Assembly: GCF_947495145.1 (NCBI RefSeq)
Contig: NZ_CANLXP010000021.1
Span: 1 to 60,001, forward strand
Direction: 5' to 3'
DNA: 60,001 nt
DNA from: an uncultured Arthrobacter sp.
GTDB taxonomy: Bacteria > Actinomycetota > Actinomycetes > Actinomycetales > Micrococcaceae
Shown here: positions 25,120 to 34,064 of the stretch, one piece after another
Numbering within the stretch: the stretch's first letter is position 1
Layout: every line of letters starts with the position of its first letter
Translations under genes and position numbers: made by a program
The notes under the pieces: model-generated
Seen by the model: only the letters and a program-made list of their open reading frames with translations
The model's database searches: none
Told to the model about the DNA's origin: nothing

Positions 25120-25887
25120 CTATGGACGGGCGCACACCTCGACCAGAGGCCTGCAGGCACGGCCGCAGTCCCTGCCGGGGTCAGGCGCCTCAAGGCGGCC
25201 GGCGGCGGCGTCGTACCGGGCGAGGGCAATCTCCGCGAGCGACGCGGACGGAAGCAGCGGCGCACTGACAACGCTCCCGCCTGCCTTGGCCAGCTGGTCA
25301 TGAAAGTAGCCGGGTGCCAGCAGGTAGGACGCGACTGCCGGAGCGGCGCCGCCCTCCTGCGCCTGAGCGACCGCTTCCGGAACGGAAGGACGTGCGCTGG
25401 CACCGTATCCGACAGTGATCTCTCCGGTGCGCAGCTCACCGAGCTGCCCCGCCAGTTCCTCGACGTCCACGGCAGCGCAGGCGTCCGAGGAACCTGCAGC
25501 GGCCAGTACGACGGCGTCTCCCTCCTTTACGCCCGCTTCTTCCAGGCGCAGCTGCAGCAGTGCGGCCAGCCGCGGGTCCGGACCGAGGGGAGCTGCCGCA
25601 AACGTGCCCGGGCGGCTACGCACCGCTTCGGCGATGTCCACCTTCACGTGATAACCGACCGACAACAACAGCGGCACGATGACGGCCGGCCCGTCCGGGA
25701 GCGCGGCCACCACCGAGGGAAGATCAGGCTCCTGAACGTCGACATAAGCCTCCCGGATGTCCAGCTCCGGACGCAGCGCCTGCATTTCATCACGCAGCCG
25801 GTTGACGGCAGCCTGACCTTCGGCGCTGCTGGTGCCGTGCGAACAGGCGATCAGGACTGGATGATTCGACGTCTGCATGTTGGCCAT
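25120..25887 (-). CDS. sirohydrochlorin chelatase (CbiX/SirB type)
   Basis: 255 aa. Class II chelatase fold with the N-terminal LIACSHGTSSAEGQ (metal-binding His about residue 16), VYVDVQEPDLPSVV-like second-strand residues and the internal LLLSVGYHVKVDI (His about 99). It inserts Fe2+ (or Co2+) into sirohydrochlorin. As the first gene of the sulfur run, 132 bp ahead of sir, it would complete siroheme for the reductase. That 132-bp gap probably holds a second promoter; no riboswitch-like structure was recognised in it. The ATG at 25878 is an alternative start. Confidence 0.85.
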   Translation of the reverse strand: MANMQTSNHPVLIACSHGTSSAEGQAAVNRLRDEMQALRPELDIREAYVDVQEPDLPSVVAALPDGPAVIVPLLLSVGYHVKVDIAEAVRSRPGTFAAAPLGPDPRLAALLQLRLEEAGVKEGDAVVLAAAGSSDACAAVDVEELAGQLGELRTGEITVGYGASARPSVPEAVAQAQEGGAAPAVASYLLAPGYFHDQLAKAGGSVVSAPLLPSASLAEIALARYDAAAGRLEAPDPGRDCGRACRPLVEVCARP

Positions 25888-25940
25888 TGAAGCACCCGCC
25901 TGCGACTATTGACAGTTGTGTCCCGTAACGCAGAGACCCC

Positions 25941-26576
25941 ATGAACGCGCCGCTGATCCTCGACCTGTTCGGCGTTTTCTTCTTCGCCATGTCCGGATCA
26001 CTGCTGGCCGCGCGCAAAGGGTTCGATCTGATCGGCTCGCTGTTGCTGGCCTCCCTTGCCTCGCTTGGCGGCGGTGTGGCGCGCGATCTGATCATCGACG
26101 TCGAACCCGTCGCATTTCACAATCCCCTGTATCTCGTGCCGCCGCTGCTGGCCACCGGTCTGGTGTTTTTCCTCTACTCAGGAATCGAGAAGGCGAGCCG
26201 CCCGTTGGTGCTCTTTGATGCCGGCGGGTTGGCTCTGTTCTGCATCGTGGGTGCCCTCAAGGCGGTCGATGAGGGAATGAATCCGGTGGCGGCCGTACTG
26301 CTGGGCGTCACGACCGCCGTCGGCGGCGGATTGCTGCGCGACGTCGTCGCCAATGAAGTGCCGCAGCTTTTCACCGGTGACCTCTACGCGCTCCCAGCGT
26401 TCCTCGGCGCGACCCTGACCGTTGTGCTGGAGAAGCTCGGCCTCTTCAATGTCGTGACTGGCGTCGTCGTTGCCGCCCTGGTGTTCACGCTCCGGGTGAT
26501 GGCATGGCGATCCGGCTGGCACGCTCCCCTCGCGGCCCAGTACGCACGTCCCGTCGACCCCCCGCCCGCGGGATAG
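25941..26576 (+). CDS. TRIC/UPF0126-family membrane protein
   Basis: 211 aa with seven hydrophobic spans arranged as two similar halves (about 5-85 and 92-170), each containing a Gly-rich Arg-Asp turn: GGGVARDL and GGGLLRDVVANEVP. This is the Pfam PF03458 pattern. Prokaryotic members form trimeric K+-permeable channels; some were earlier called glycine transporters. It is divergent from the chelatase, with a 53-bp intergenic region. No other functional clue is available. Confidence 0.85.
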   Translation: MNAPLILDLFGVFFFAMSGSLLAARKGFDLIGSLLLASLASLGGGVARDLIIDVEPVAFHNPLYLVPPLLATGLVFFLYSGIEKASRPLVLFDAGGLALFCIVGALKAVDEGMNPVAAVLLGVTTAVGGGLLRDVVANEVPQLFTGDLYALPAFLGATLTVVLEKLGLFNVVTGVVVAALVFTLRVMAWRSGWHAPLAAQYARPVDPPPAG

Positions 26577-26611
26577 GATGACTTCATCCCCCAACAACAC
26601 CTGGAGCCACT

Positions 26612-27034
26612 GTGACCGAGCTGTTCCTGGATAAATTCCGCGCCCTCGTACCCGCTTACTTTGAAGAGCAGTGGGTGCCGGAAGACGGGCTGTCGGAGGA
26701 CGAGCTCGCGGAGCTGCGCGCGGGGCAGGATTTCCCGCTTCCGATGGCGCTGCGTGAGTTCTACCTTGCGGTCGGTGCGTCCGAGGACCTCATGGAGGCG
26801 TTCCACTACGTGTGGGATCCGGATGAACTGGAAATCGAAGACGGATTCCTGCTGTTCATGGAAGACATCGACGAGAAATTCGTCTGGGGCATCAAGGCCG
26901 ACCAGCTGAACGTCCCCGATCCCATCGTCTGGCGGCGCAACAACGCCCGCGGGTCCTGGAAGGACGAGGAAGGCACCTTCAGCGAGTTCATGCTGGACAT
27001 GTTCGACTGGGTGTTTGACGAAGAGGCAGAATGA
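26612..27034 (+). CDS. SMI1/KNR4-like protein
   Basis: 140 aa, strongly acidic, cytoplasmic. The fold cues DFPLPMALREFYLAVG (about 43-58) and the mid-region DGFLLFMEDIDEKFVWGI fit the SMI1/KNR4 superfamily, whose bacterial members include immunity proteins against contact-dependent toxins and many with unknown roles. No toxin gene is adjacent. The start is GTG at 26612 behind CTGGAG. It overlaps the downstream HIT gene by ATGA. Confidence 0.65.
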   Translation: MTELFLDKFRALVPAYFEEQWVPEDGLSEDELAELRAGQDFPLPMALREFYLAVGASEDLMEAFHYVWDPDELEIEDGFLLFMEDIDEKFVWGIKADQLNVPDPIVWRRNNARGSWKDEEGTFSEFMLDMFDWVFDEEAE

Positions 27035-27504
27035 CCTGGACCACCCACGCCCCTTCAGGGTACGAGTGCCCGTTCTGCGACCTGGCATCGGGCGAGTTCC
27101 GATTCGCGTCCAACCTCTGCAAGCCGGGTGACCTGATCTACTCGGATGACCTGGTGCTCGCGTTCATTGCTTCCCACGGCTTCGAGCCGAACCCCGGGCA
27201 CGTCCTCGTCACTCCACGCGCCCACTACGAGCTGCTGTATGAACTGCCCGACGACGTAGCCGGCCGCATCATGACCGTCACCCGGGACATGGCCATCGCC
27301 ATCAAGCGCGCATGGAATCCGGACGGCGTCTCAACGCGCCAGCACAACGAGCCGGCCGGGAGCCAGCACGTGTGGCACTACCACCAGCATGTGCTTCCCC
27401 GCTGGCACGACGACGGCTTCTACTTCACGCCGAAGCGCCCCATCGTGGACCCGGCCATCCGTGCCCGCAAAGCCGCGGAGCTCCGCGCCGCGTTGGGCCT
27501 CTAA
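27031..27504 (+). CDS. HIT-family nucleotide hydrolase/transferase
   Basis: 157 aa. A Cys-x2-Cys pair (Cys13, Cys16 in YECPFCDL) and the histidine triad HVWHYHQHV (His116, His118, His120) are visible, with NPGHVLVTPRAHY upstream as in the HIT core. Members cleave nucleotidyl phosphoramidates, dinucleoside polyphosphates or similar. The exact substrate is open. Translationally coupled to the SMI1-like gene. Confidence 0.88.
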   Translation: MTWTTHAPSGYECPFCDLASGEFRFASNLCKPGDLIYSDDLVLAFIASHGFEPNPGHVLVTPRAHYELLYELPDDVAGRIMTVTRDMAIAIKRAWNPDGVSTRQHNEPAGSQHVWHYHQHVLPRWHDDGFYFTPKRPIVDPAIRARKAAELRAALGL

Positions 27505-27508
27505 CCTT

Positions 27509-28212
27509 TTAGCCACCTGCGATGGTCATGTTATTTCGTCGCTGATCCCTGGTCCGCTCGCGCCTGGTCGAGTGATACGCATCGCCGTCCACCTCGACCA
27601 CCAGGCAACCCTCCAGCAGGAAATCGACGCGACCGACACCATCGATCCTCACCTGAGTCTCTACCTGGAGTCCTGCATCAACGAACATAAGTCGTGTCAC
27701 AACCTCCAGAGCTGACTCGGCACATCCTGTGACTGCGTCGAGCGCGGCACGGGCCCTTCCGTTCCGAGGCCCTTCCAACCGCTCGAGCAGGAAACTGCGC
27801 ACAGTTTCGTCTCGCCGCAATGCGCTCTCGACGATTACGGCGGACTGCTCCTTTGGGAGGCAGTGCAGCGCGTGGATGAGCACGTCCGCCAACCCGACCA
27901 GCGGAAGATAGGGGTGTACTGGAACGCTTCGCGCGCGGTGGTTCACATACTGATTCGCGCGGGCATGCAGACAACTGACGTGTTGGGACGGCGGGGACTC
28001 CAGCACCCACAGCCCATAGTGCCCTGCAGCCGAAGCACATGTGAGAAGACCGTTGCTGCCGACTGCACCGAGGAAATCGCTGGGCGCGTTTGGAAGGGCA
28101 AGGACTCCGGGCCGCACCTATTCGATCGTGCAGCGGTAGTCGACTACAAACGCGTACCGGTCTGCTCAACTTTCAGCGCCGATCGAAGGGCTTTGCCTTG
28201 GTACGACGCCAT
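27509..28212 (-). pseudogene. broken DUF559-type protein gene
   Basis: From 28117 down, the frame reads the actinobacterial DUF559 family: RPGVLALPNAPSDF, then GLLTCASAAGHYGLWVL, HPYLPLVGLADVLIHAL, RNGRARAALDAV and VDFLLEGCLVVEVDGDAYH. It ends at RRNNMTIAGG followed by a stop, about 30 residues before the usual end of the family. A TAG stands directly before the GTG at 28117. The normal N-terminal part is not in frame; a fragment SALKVEQTG in another frame (28212-28144) may be its relic. It ends 4 bp from the HIT gene. The family resembles Vsr/restriction-type nuclease folds with AbiEi-like N-ends; this copy looks inactive. Confidence 0.65.
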
Positions 28213-28250
28213 TTTTACCGGTCGGGCACCCGTGAAAGTGAGCAGACCGG
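28157..28250. repeat. imperfect 18-bp inverted repeat pair
   Basis: CCGGTCTGCTCAACTTTCA at 28157-28175 and TGAAAGTGAGCAGACCGG at 28233-28250 are reverse complements apart from one extra base, with 57 bp between them. They lie exactly where the DUF559 gene loses its N-terminal frame. This could be a miniature inverted-repeat element or the footprint of one. No transposase is present. Confidence 0.55.
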
Positions 28251-28276
28251 GGCGCGGCCCCTGGAACCGGACGGGG

Positions 28277-29380
28277 TCAGACGTCGCGGCTGACAACCGC
28301 CTGGGCAAAGCTTGCCAGGGCTGTCTTGACCATGCTGTCCGGCAACGGGTCGAGGGCGGCGACGGCGTCTTCCGCCCACTGCTGAGCAACCGCCCACGCC
28401 TTCCGGGTAGCGGAGTGCTCGCGAAGCGCCGACACTGCTTCGGCCAGCGCCTCATCGGAGGTCAGGTCCCCGTCAACGAGCTCAAGCACACGCTGCGCCG
28501 AGTCATCACCGGACGCGGCCGCCTCCCGCAGCAGCAGCACGGGCAGCGTGGGGACGCCTTCACGCAGGTCGGTACCCGGAGACTTGCCCGACTTGTCCTT
28601 CAGCCCGGTGACGTCGATGACGTCGTCAGCGAGCTGGAATGCCACACCGACCTTCTCGCCGTAGGACACCATCACGTCAACAGCTGACGCCGGTGCATCC
28701 GCGAAGATTGCGCCGAGCTGCCCGGATGCTGCAACCAGCGAGCCGGTCTTGTCCGCGATGACGGAGAGGTAGTGGTCCACCGGATCCTCGCCGTCGCGCG
28801 GCCCGACGGTCTCGTGCAGCTGGCCGAGGCAGAGCCGCTCGAAGGTGCGCGCCTGGATACCCAGCGCACGCGATCCCAGCTCCGAGACAAGGATCGACGC
28901 CCGTGCGAAGATCAGGTCCCCGGTCAGGATCGCAACGGAGTTGCCCCACACTTCATGGGCGGTTGGAGCGCCGCGGCGGTATGGCGCGGAGTCCATCACA
29001 TCGTCGTGGTACAGCGTTGCCAGGTGGGTCAGTTCGACGACGACGGCGGCAACCACCACCTCTGCCTTGCTTGCGTCTCCCAGATGGGAGGCGAGGATGG
29101 TGAGCAGCGGTCGGATTCGCTTGCCGCCCGCTTCCACCAGGTGGCGGGAGGTCGCATCGGCCAGCGGATCTGAACTGGAGATCGCTTCGCGCAGCTGCTT
29201 CTCCACCTTTGCAAGGCACGTCGACACGGCCGGACCAAGTTCCGGATCCTCGGCAATCAGGGCAAAACCCGCGGGCAGGCGCAACCCCGTGGCGATCACG
29301 CCGGTGCTCGGGTCCAGCTCGTCGATGAGCGGGCGCGGATGGCCAGCACGGGTCCAGCTGGTTTGGGGGGAATCCGTCAT
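28277..29380 (-). CDS. long-chain polyprenyl diphosphate synthase
   Basis: 367 aa. Trans-prenyltransferase with GGKRIRPLLTIL, the first Asp-rich motif in LYHDDVMDSAPYRRG (about 128-142) and the second in QLADDVIDVTG (about 260-270). It extends allylic diphosphates with isopentenyl diphosphate to the side chain of menaquinone. The neighbours (MenJ-like reductase, menG, menF) support that use. The ATG at 29380 is taken; a longer frame to 29542 runs through repeats and is not supported. The first 40 residues (PQTSWTRAGHPRPL...) are variable. Confidence 0.92.
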   Translation of the reverse strand: MTDSPQTSWTRAGHPRPLIDELDPSTGVIATGLRLPAGFALIAEDPELGPAVSTCLAKVEKQLREAISSSDPLADATSRHLVEAGGKRIRPLLTILASHLGDASKAEVVVAAVVVELTHLATLYHDDVMDSAPYRRGAPTAHEVWGNSVAILTGDLIFARASILVSELGSRALGIQARTFERLCLGQLHETVGPRDGEDPVDHYLSVIADKTGSLVAASGQLGAIFADAPASAVDVMVSYGEKVGVAFQLADDVIDVTGLKDKSGKSPGTDLREGVPTLPVLLLREAAASGDDSAQRVLELVDGDLTSDEALAEAVSALREHSATRKAWAVAQQWAEDAVAALDPLPDSMVKTALASFAQAVVSRDV

Positions 29381-29391
29381 GGTGCTAAGCC

Positions 29392-29490
29392 TATCGGGCG
29401 AGGGACCCGATGCGAGCGCAGCGAGTGTTGGGAGCCCGATAGGCGCTATCGGGCGAGGGACCCGATGCGAGCGCAGCGAGTATTGGGAGC
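29392..29490. repeat. two near-identical 44-bp direct repeats with internal palindromes
   Basis: Copies at 29392-29435 and 29447-29490 differ by one base. Each contains ATCGGG...CCCGAT, able to fold into a small hairpin. Across the join CCCGATAG-GCG-CTATCGGG forms a further palindrome. They fill the 5' leader of the polyprenyl synthase gene, between it and the MenJ-like gene. They may be a dispersed genomic repeat family or a leader structure; only two copies are seen here. Confidence 0.75.
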
Positions 29491-29574
29491 AAGACTGGGA
29501 AATTTTGTGCAGCGATGGCGGATTCTGTGCGATGGAACCCACCAGAGATGCGCAGAAGTTCCGGTTTGGGGCAC

Positions 29575-30843
29575 CTACTGGTTGCTGGTCGCCGGCACGA
29601 GCTTCTCGAGCACATGGATCAGCCGATCCTCGAAACCCTTACCGGATTCGTCCGTCAGGTTGGCCAGCATCCGCACGACGAACCGCATCAGCACGGGGAT
29701 GGGCATGCCTGTGCGCAGCGCGAGGCGAAGAATGGCCGGCTTGCCGATAAGCCCCGCGAAGATCCGCCCGAGGGTGAAGTGGCTCCCCCACTGGTCCCGG
29801 ATGTACGGCGCGTAGCCGGCGAGCACGTTGTCCCGCCCAGGCCCCGGCGAAAGGCTGAGCGACCGCTCGATGAACTCGGCCGCATACCGCGCGGACTCCA
29901 TCGCGTAGGAAATTCCTTCACCGTTGAACGGCGACACCATGCCGCCGGCGTCGCCCAGCAGCAGCAGTCCCGGTGAGTAGTGGGGAGTCCGGTTGAAGCC
30001 CATCGGCAGCGCCGCACCGCGTATTTCGCCGACCTGGTTCTCCTCGGTGAATCCCCAGCCGGCGGGCATTCCGGCGGTCCAGTCGCGCAGCACCTGCTTG
30101 TAGTCGAGCTTCCCGAACGACGCCGAGGAGTTGAGAATCCCCAGCCCCACGTTCGACGTCCCGTCGCCCACGCCGAAGACCCAGCCGTAACCGGGCAGGG
30201 GATTTCCGGAGGCGTCCGGCAGTTCCAGCCAGCCCTCCATCCACGGATCCTCATGCCTGGGACTGGTGAAGTAGGTCCGGACCGCGACGCCGAGCGGTCG
30301 GTCATCCCGTTTGGCCATGCCGAGACTCACAGCGGTGCGTGTGGAGTTTCCATCAGCCGCCAGCACGACGTCTGCGCTCAACGTCTTCTGCTCGCCGGTC
30401 CGGCGGCCGTTGGCGCCAAGTACATTGACGACGACGCCGGTCACCCGCCCGCTCTCGTCGCGTACCGCTTCGGTGACCGAGTGGCCCTCGAGAATCTGCG
30501 CACCGGCGGACCGGGCGTGCGAGGCGAGCTGCTCATCGAAGCCGAGGCGGGTGCGTACAAGCCCGTAGGAGGGAAAGTCGGACAGTTCGGGCCAGGGAAG
30601 CTCCACCGTGCGGCCGCCGGCCAGCAGCCGGAGGCCCTTGTTCCGCCGCCAGCCGAGTTCCTCGCCGTGCGGCAGTCCCAGCAGCTGGATTTCCCGGACG
30701 GCACGGGGAGTGAAGCCGTCTCCACAGACCTTCTCGCGGGGGAAGAACGTTTTCTCGACAACGGTCGTCTCGATCCCTGCGGCGGCCAAGTAGTAGGCGG
30801 CGGTGGACCCGGCCGGCCCCGCCCCGATGATGAGGACTGACAC
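29575..30843 (-). CDS. menJ: geranylgeranyl-reductase-family flavoprotein (MenJ-like)
   Basis: 422 aa, FAD-dependent. N-terminal LIIGAGPAGSTAAYYLAAAG (about 4-23), then FFPREKVCGDGFTPRAV, the GGR-family signature with its conserved Cys-Gly-Asp, and LLLGDAGGMVSPFNGEGI (about 287-304), the second FAD-binding motif. MenJ saturates one isoprene unit in the menaquinone tail. The position between the prenyl synthase and menG supports this. A GTG start at 30843 touches the menG stop codon. Other family members act on archaeal or chlorophyll lipids, so the name rests on context. Confidence 0.82.
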   Translation of the reverse strand: MSVLIIGAGPAGSTAAYYLAAAGIETTVVEKTFFPREKVCGDGFTPRAVREIQLLGLPHGEELGWRRNKGLRLLAGGRTVELPWPELSDFPSYGLVRTRLGFDEQLASHARSAGAQILEGHSVTEAVRDESGRVTGVVVNVLGANGRRTGEQKTLSADVVLAADGNSTRTAVSLGMAKRDDRPLGVAVRTYFTSPRHEDPWMEGWLELPDASGNPLPGYGWVFGVGDGTSNVGLGILNSSASFGKLDYKQVLRDWTAGMPAGWGFTEENQVGEIRGAALPMGFNRTPHYSPGLLLLGDAGGMVSPFNGEGISYAMESARYAAEFIERSLSLSPGPGRDNVLAGYAPYIRDQWGSHFTLGRIFAGLIGKPAILRLALRTGMPIPVLMRFVVRMLANLTDESGKGFEDRLIHVLEKLVPATSNQ

Positions 30844-31608
30844 TTAGTTGGCAGCCCTGCTGCTGCGTCGGCGACCGCGGGTCTGGGAGGCTGCCGCCGT
30901 CGTCGTCATGGCGCCTTCCGGCTTGGTGGCGCGGTGTACCGCGACGATGCCGCCGTTGAGGTTGCGGTAAGCGACTGACTCCCAGCCGCTCTGGGTGATC
31001 CAGGCGGCGAGCTCATCCTGGTTGGGCCAGGCGCGGATGGACTCCGCGAGGTAAACGTACGCGGCGGGGTTCGAACTTACCTTCGTGGCGATCGCCGGAA
31101 GTGCCCGCATCAGGTACTCGGTATAAACAGTGCGCCACAGCGGGAAGGTGGGCTGGGAGAATTCGGCAATCACAAGGCGTCCGCCCGGCTTGGTGACGCG
31201 AAGCATCTCTTCCAGCGCTTTGGTGGGACGGTCAACGTTGCGCAACCCGAAGGAGATGGTGCTCGAGTCAAAGGAGTTGTCAGCAAACGGCAGGTTGGTA
31301 GCGTCTCCCGCAACGAAATCGATATCCGGCCGGCGGCGCTTGCCCACGCGCAACATGCCAAGTGAGAAATCACACGCGACGACGTTCACGCCGGCGTCCG
31401 CGTAAGGCTCGCTGGAGGTGCCGGTGCCGGCTGCAAGATCAAGCACCCGGTCGCCCTGCTTCGCATCTACGGCATCCACCACGATTCGCCGCCATCGGTG
31501 GGTTTGCCCCAGCGACAGCACGTCGTTGACGACGTCGTACTTGGGAGCCACGTCGTCAAACATGGCCGCAACTTCCTCGGGACGCTTATCCAGCGATGCT
31601 CGATTCAC
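30844..31608 (-). CDS. menG: demethylmenaquinone methyltransferase
   Basis: 254 aa. Class I SAM methyltransferase of the UbiE/MenG family: [19 protein letters not shown] (about 16-34), the SAM site [15 protein letters not shown], and the motif [21 protein letters not shown] near 120-140. It performs the last methylation in menaquinone synthesis. The C-terminal 25 residues are Ala/Arg-rich and dispensable-looking. Starts with GTG at 31608, divergent from menF, and is directly joined to the menJ-like gene. Confidence 0.93.
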   Translation of the reverse strand: MNRASLDKRPEEVAAMFDDVAPKYDVVNDVLSLGQTHRWRRIVVDAVDAKQGDRVLDLAAGTGTSSEPYADAGVNVVACDFSLGMLRVGKRRRPDIDFVAGDATNLPFADNSFDSSTISFGLRNVDRPTKALEEMLRVTKPGGRLVIAEFSQPTFPLWRTVYTEYLMRALPAIATKVSSNPAAYVYLAESIRAWPNQDELAAWITQSGWESVAYRNLNGGIVAVHRATKPEGAMTTTAAASQTRGRRRSSRAAN

Positions 31609-31705
31609 TCCGTCATCATCTCAAACATTGTCAGCGCCGAAAAATACAGTCCCCCAATCCGGGGCAGAACGGAGAGGACACAGCGCGGGAGTACGCTAGA
31701 TCATC

Positions 31706-33058
31706 ATGAGCACTCCGTCCCCTGCTGCAGTGGCGACGCCGCTGAACCGGACGCCGGCACTTCGCAGCATCACCTTCGAGCGGGGCGATCTTCAGCTCGA
31801 CACAGGCCTCCTCGATTACGTGGTGCGCAATGACGTTCACACCTGGATCCGGCGTGGCACAGGCATCGTCGGCTTCGGCGAAGCTGCGCGCTTCACCACC
31901 GCGGGCCCGGAGCGCTTTGCCGAGGCGCAGGCGTGGTGGCGAGATATCGTCACGGCGGCCGACGTCGTCGATCCCCTCGCCCAGCCGGGCAGCGGGCTGG
32001 TGTCCTTCGGCTCCTTTGCCTTCTCCAAAACCTCCCGCCACCCGTCGCGCCTGATTGTGCCGCGCATTCTTGTGGGCAGCAATGAAGGCAAGAGCTGGCT
32101 CACTTACATCACGGACGACGGCGGCGCGGAGCTCACTGCCTCCGCCGCCGAGGCGGAATTGGCCGCCTATCTCGACGAAGTGGATCCCGAGCGCAAGCCC
32201 TGCCCGGGCGACCGGCTGGCTCCCGGGATCCTTACCGAGGAGCAGTGGATGACGGCGGTCAGCCGCGGCGTGGCGCACATCCGTGCCGGTGAGCTGAGCA
32301 AGCTCGTCCTGGCCCGTGACGTTGTTGCGGAACTCGGCTCACCCATTTCGACGGCGCAGGTACTCCGCGAACTCGCTGTCCGCTACTCGGACTGCTGGAC
32401 ATATGCCGTGGACGGGCTCATCGGCTCGACCCCGGAGATGCTCATCAAAGTCGAGAACCAGACCGCCCGGGCCCGCGTGCTGGCGGGAACCCTTGACCGG
32501 TCCACCGCGCCCGCCGGCGAAAATGGCTACGCGCAACGGGTCCTGGCCGGTTCCGAGAAACAGCAGCATGAGCATGAGATAGCGATCGACTCCCTCACCC
32601 GGCAACTGGAGCCGTTCACGCAAACCATGACCTCGCACAGCGAGCCGTTCGTGCTCGAACTCCCGAACGTGTGGCACCTCGCCTCGGACGTGAGCGCGGA
32701 GCTGACGCCGGACAGCGAAGGCAACGTGCCGTCGTCGTTGGCTCTGGTCGAGGCGCTCCACCCCACCGCGGCTGTCTGTGGAACGCCCACCACGGTGGCG
32801 GGCGAGCTGATCCGCGAACTGGAACACCTTGAGCGCGGCCCCTACGCCGGCCCGGTCGGCTGGATGGACGCCGAGGGCAACGGTGAGTGGGGCATCGCAC
32901 TGCGCGGCGCCGTCGTTGAAACTCCAACCAGGGTGCGGATGTACGCCGGGTGCGGCATTGTCGAGGCTTCCCAGCCGGTGGCGGAGCTCGCTGAGACGTG
33001 GAGCAAGTTCCGGCCGATGATCGAGGCGCTGGGGCTGCGGGCACCGCTACGATCCTGA
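31706..33058 (+). CDS. menF: isochorismate synthase
   Basis: 450 aa, chorismate-binding family. Visible: LSKLVLARDVVAEL (about 198-211), GSTPEMLIKV, LAGTLDRS, EHEIAIDSLTRQLEP, HLASDVSAELTP and HPTAAVCGTPTTVA. These carry the Mg2+ and chorismate contacts of MenF/EntC/DhbC enzymes. It converts chorismate to isochorismate, the first committed step of menaquinone synthesis; the other men genes nearby decide for MenF rather than a siderophore enzyme. The promoter region shared with menG is 97 bp. Confidence 0.9.
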   Translation: MSTPSPAAVATPLNRTPALRSITFERGDLQLDTGLLDYVVRNDVHTWIRRGTGIVGFGEAARFTTAGPERFAEAQAWWRDIVTAADVVDPLAQPGSGLVSFGSFAFSKTSRHPSRLIVPRILVGSNEGKSWLTYITDDGGAELTASAAEAELAAYLDEVDPERKPCPGDRLAPGILTEEQWMTAVSRGVAHIRAGELSKLVLARDVVAELGSPISTAQVLRELAVRYSDCWTYAVDGLIGSTPEMLIKVENQTARARVLAGTLDRSTAPAGENGYAQRVLAGSEKQQHEHEIAIDSLTRQLEPFTQTMTSHSEPFVLELPNVWHLASDVSAELTPDSEGNVPSSLALVEALHPTAAVCGTPTTVAGELIRELEHLERGPYAGPVGWMDAEGNGEWGIALRGAVVETPTRVRMYAGCGIVEASQPVAELAETWSKFRPMIEALGLRAPLRS

Positions 33059-33095
33059 GCGGTACCGGTTCCTTCTGTTGGTTACTAATAGGCAA

Positions 33096-33132
33096 TAGCT
33101 GTAGCCTGTGATGCACATCTCTATTACAGCTA
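33096..33132. promoter_or_regulatory. inverted repeat upstream of the amino acid ABC operon
   Basis: TAGCTGTA (33096-33103) and TACAGCTA (33125-33132) are perfect reverse complements 21 bp apart, in an AT-rich stretch 50 to 85 bp before the binding-protein start. It is a candidate operator or terminator remnant for the operon. The regulator is unknown. Confidence 0.4.
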
Positions 33133-33181
33133 GAATCGTCGATGACGTTTCTTTACACCCCGTCCCGAGCTGAGGTACTGC

Positions 33182-33985
33182 ATGTTCCCGAAGATTTCCA
33201 AGTCCCTTGCCGTAGTGGCAATCGGCACCCTCGCACTGACCGCCTGCGGCGGCGGCTCCGAGTCCGGAGAGGGCGGCGAGGCAGCAGGCGGCTCCGAGTT
33301 CGACCTCGTCTCCCCCGGTACCCTGACCGTTTGCTCCGACATTCCCTACGAGCCGTTCGAGTACGAGGAGAACGGCGAGTACGTCGGATTCGACATGGAT
33401 CTGATGCGTGAGATCGCCACCGGTCTTGATCTTGAGCTCTCCGTACAGGACGTCGGCTTCGACGGCCTGCAGTCAGGCGCCGTGCTCGCGGCGGGGCAGT
33501 GCGATGTCGGTGCCAGCGCCATGACCATCACGCCCGAGCGCGAAGAGAACCTGACGTTCGCCGACCCGTACTACGATTCCCTGCAGTCGCTGCTGGTTCC
33601 GGCTGACTCGGACGTCGCCACGCTTGAGGATCTTGCCGGCGAGTCCGTGGGCGTCCAGCAGGGCACCACCGGTGAGCAGTACGCCCGCGACAACGTGCCC
33701 GCTGATGCCGAGGTAGTGGCATTCCCGAGCGACGCCGAGCTGTACGCGGCGCTGCAAGCCGGCAACGTAGCGGCGATCCTGCAGGACCTGCCCGTCAACC
33801 TGAACCACACTCAGGAAGGCGAGTACACGATCGCCGCCGAGTTTGAAACCGATGAGCAGTACGGGTTCGCCTTCCCCAAGGAGGGAAGCGAGGCACTCGT
33901 CGAAGCAGTGAACACCCAGCTCGGTGAGCTGCGTGAAAGCGGCACGTACGACGAGATCTACAACACCTACTTCGAGGAGCAGTAA
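33182..33985 (+). CDS. polar amino acid ABC transporter, substrate-binding lipoprotein
   Basis: 267 aa. A lipoprotein signal with lipobox LTACGG (Cys about residue 21), then a Gly/Ser/Glu-rich linker, then a family 3 solute-binding domain (GTLTVCSDIPYEPFEYEE, VGFDMDLMREIATGLDLEL, FDGLQSGAVLAAGQCDVGAS, and AFPKEGSEALVEAVNTQL near the end). It captures an amino acid outside the membrane; acidic or glutamine-type cannot be separated by eye. First gene of a three-gene operon. Confidence 0.9.
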   Translation: MFPKISKSLAVVAIGTLALTACGGGSESGEGGEAAGGSEFDLVSPGTLTVCSDIPYEPFEYEENGEYVGFDMDLMREIATGLDLELSVQDVGFDGLQSGAVLAAGQCDVGASAMTITPEREENLTFADPYYDSLQSLLVPADSDVATLEDLAGESVGVQQGTTGEQYARDNVPADAEVVAFPSDAELYAALQAGNVAAILQDLPVNLNHTQEGEYTIAAEFETDEQYGFAFPKEGSEALVEAVNTQLGELRESGTYDEIYNTYFEEQ

Positions 33986-34064
33986 CCTCTCCACGGACCT
34001 GCGGCAGTTCCAGCTTCTGGAGCTGCCGCAGTCGTGTTCATCTCCGGAAAGATAGGTCAAACAC

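Noticed and set aside
29392..29490. Start of a CRISPR array
   Set aside because: Only two copies, an 11-bp spacer and no cas genes.
29381..29542. Upstream extension of the polyprenyl synthase
   Set aside because: The extra 54 codons read through the 44-bp repeats and have no family similarity or ribosome site.
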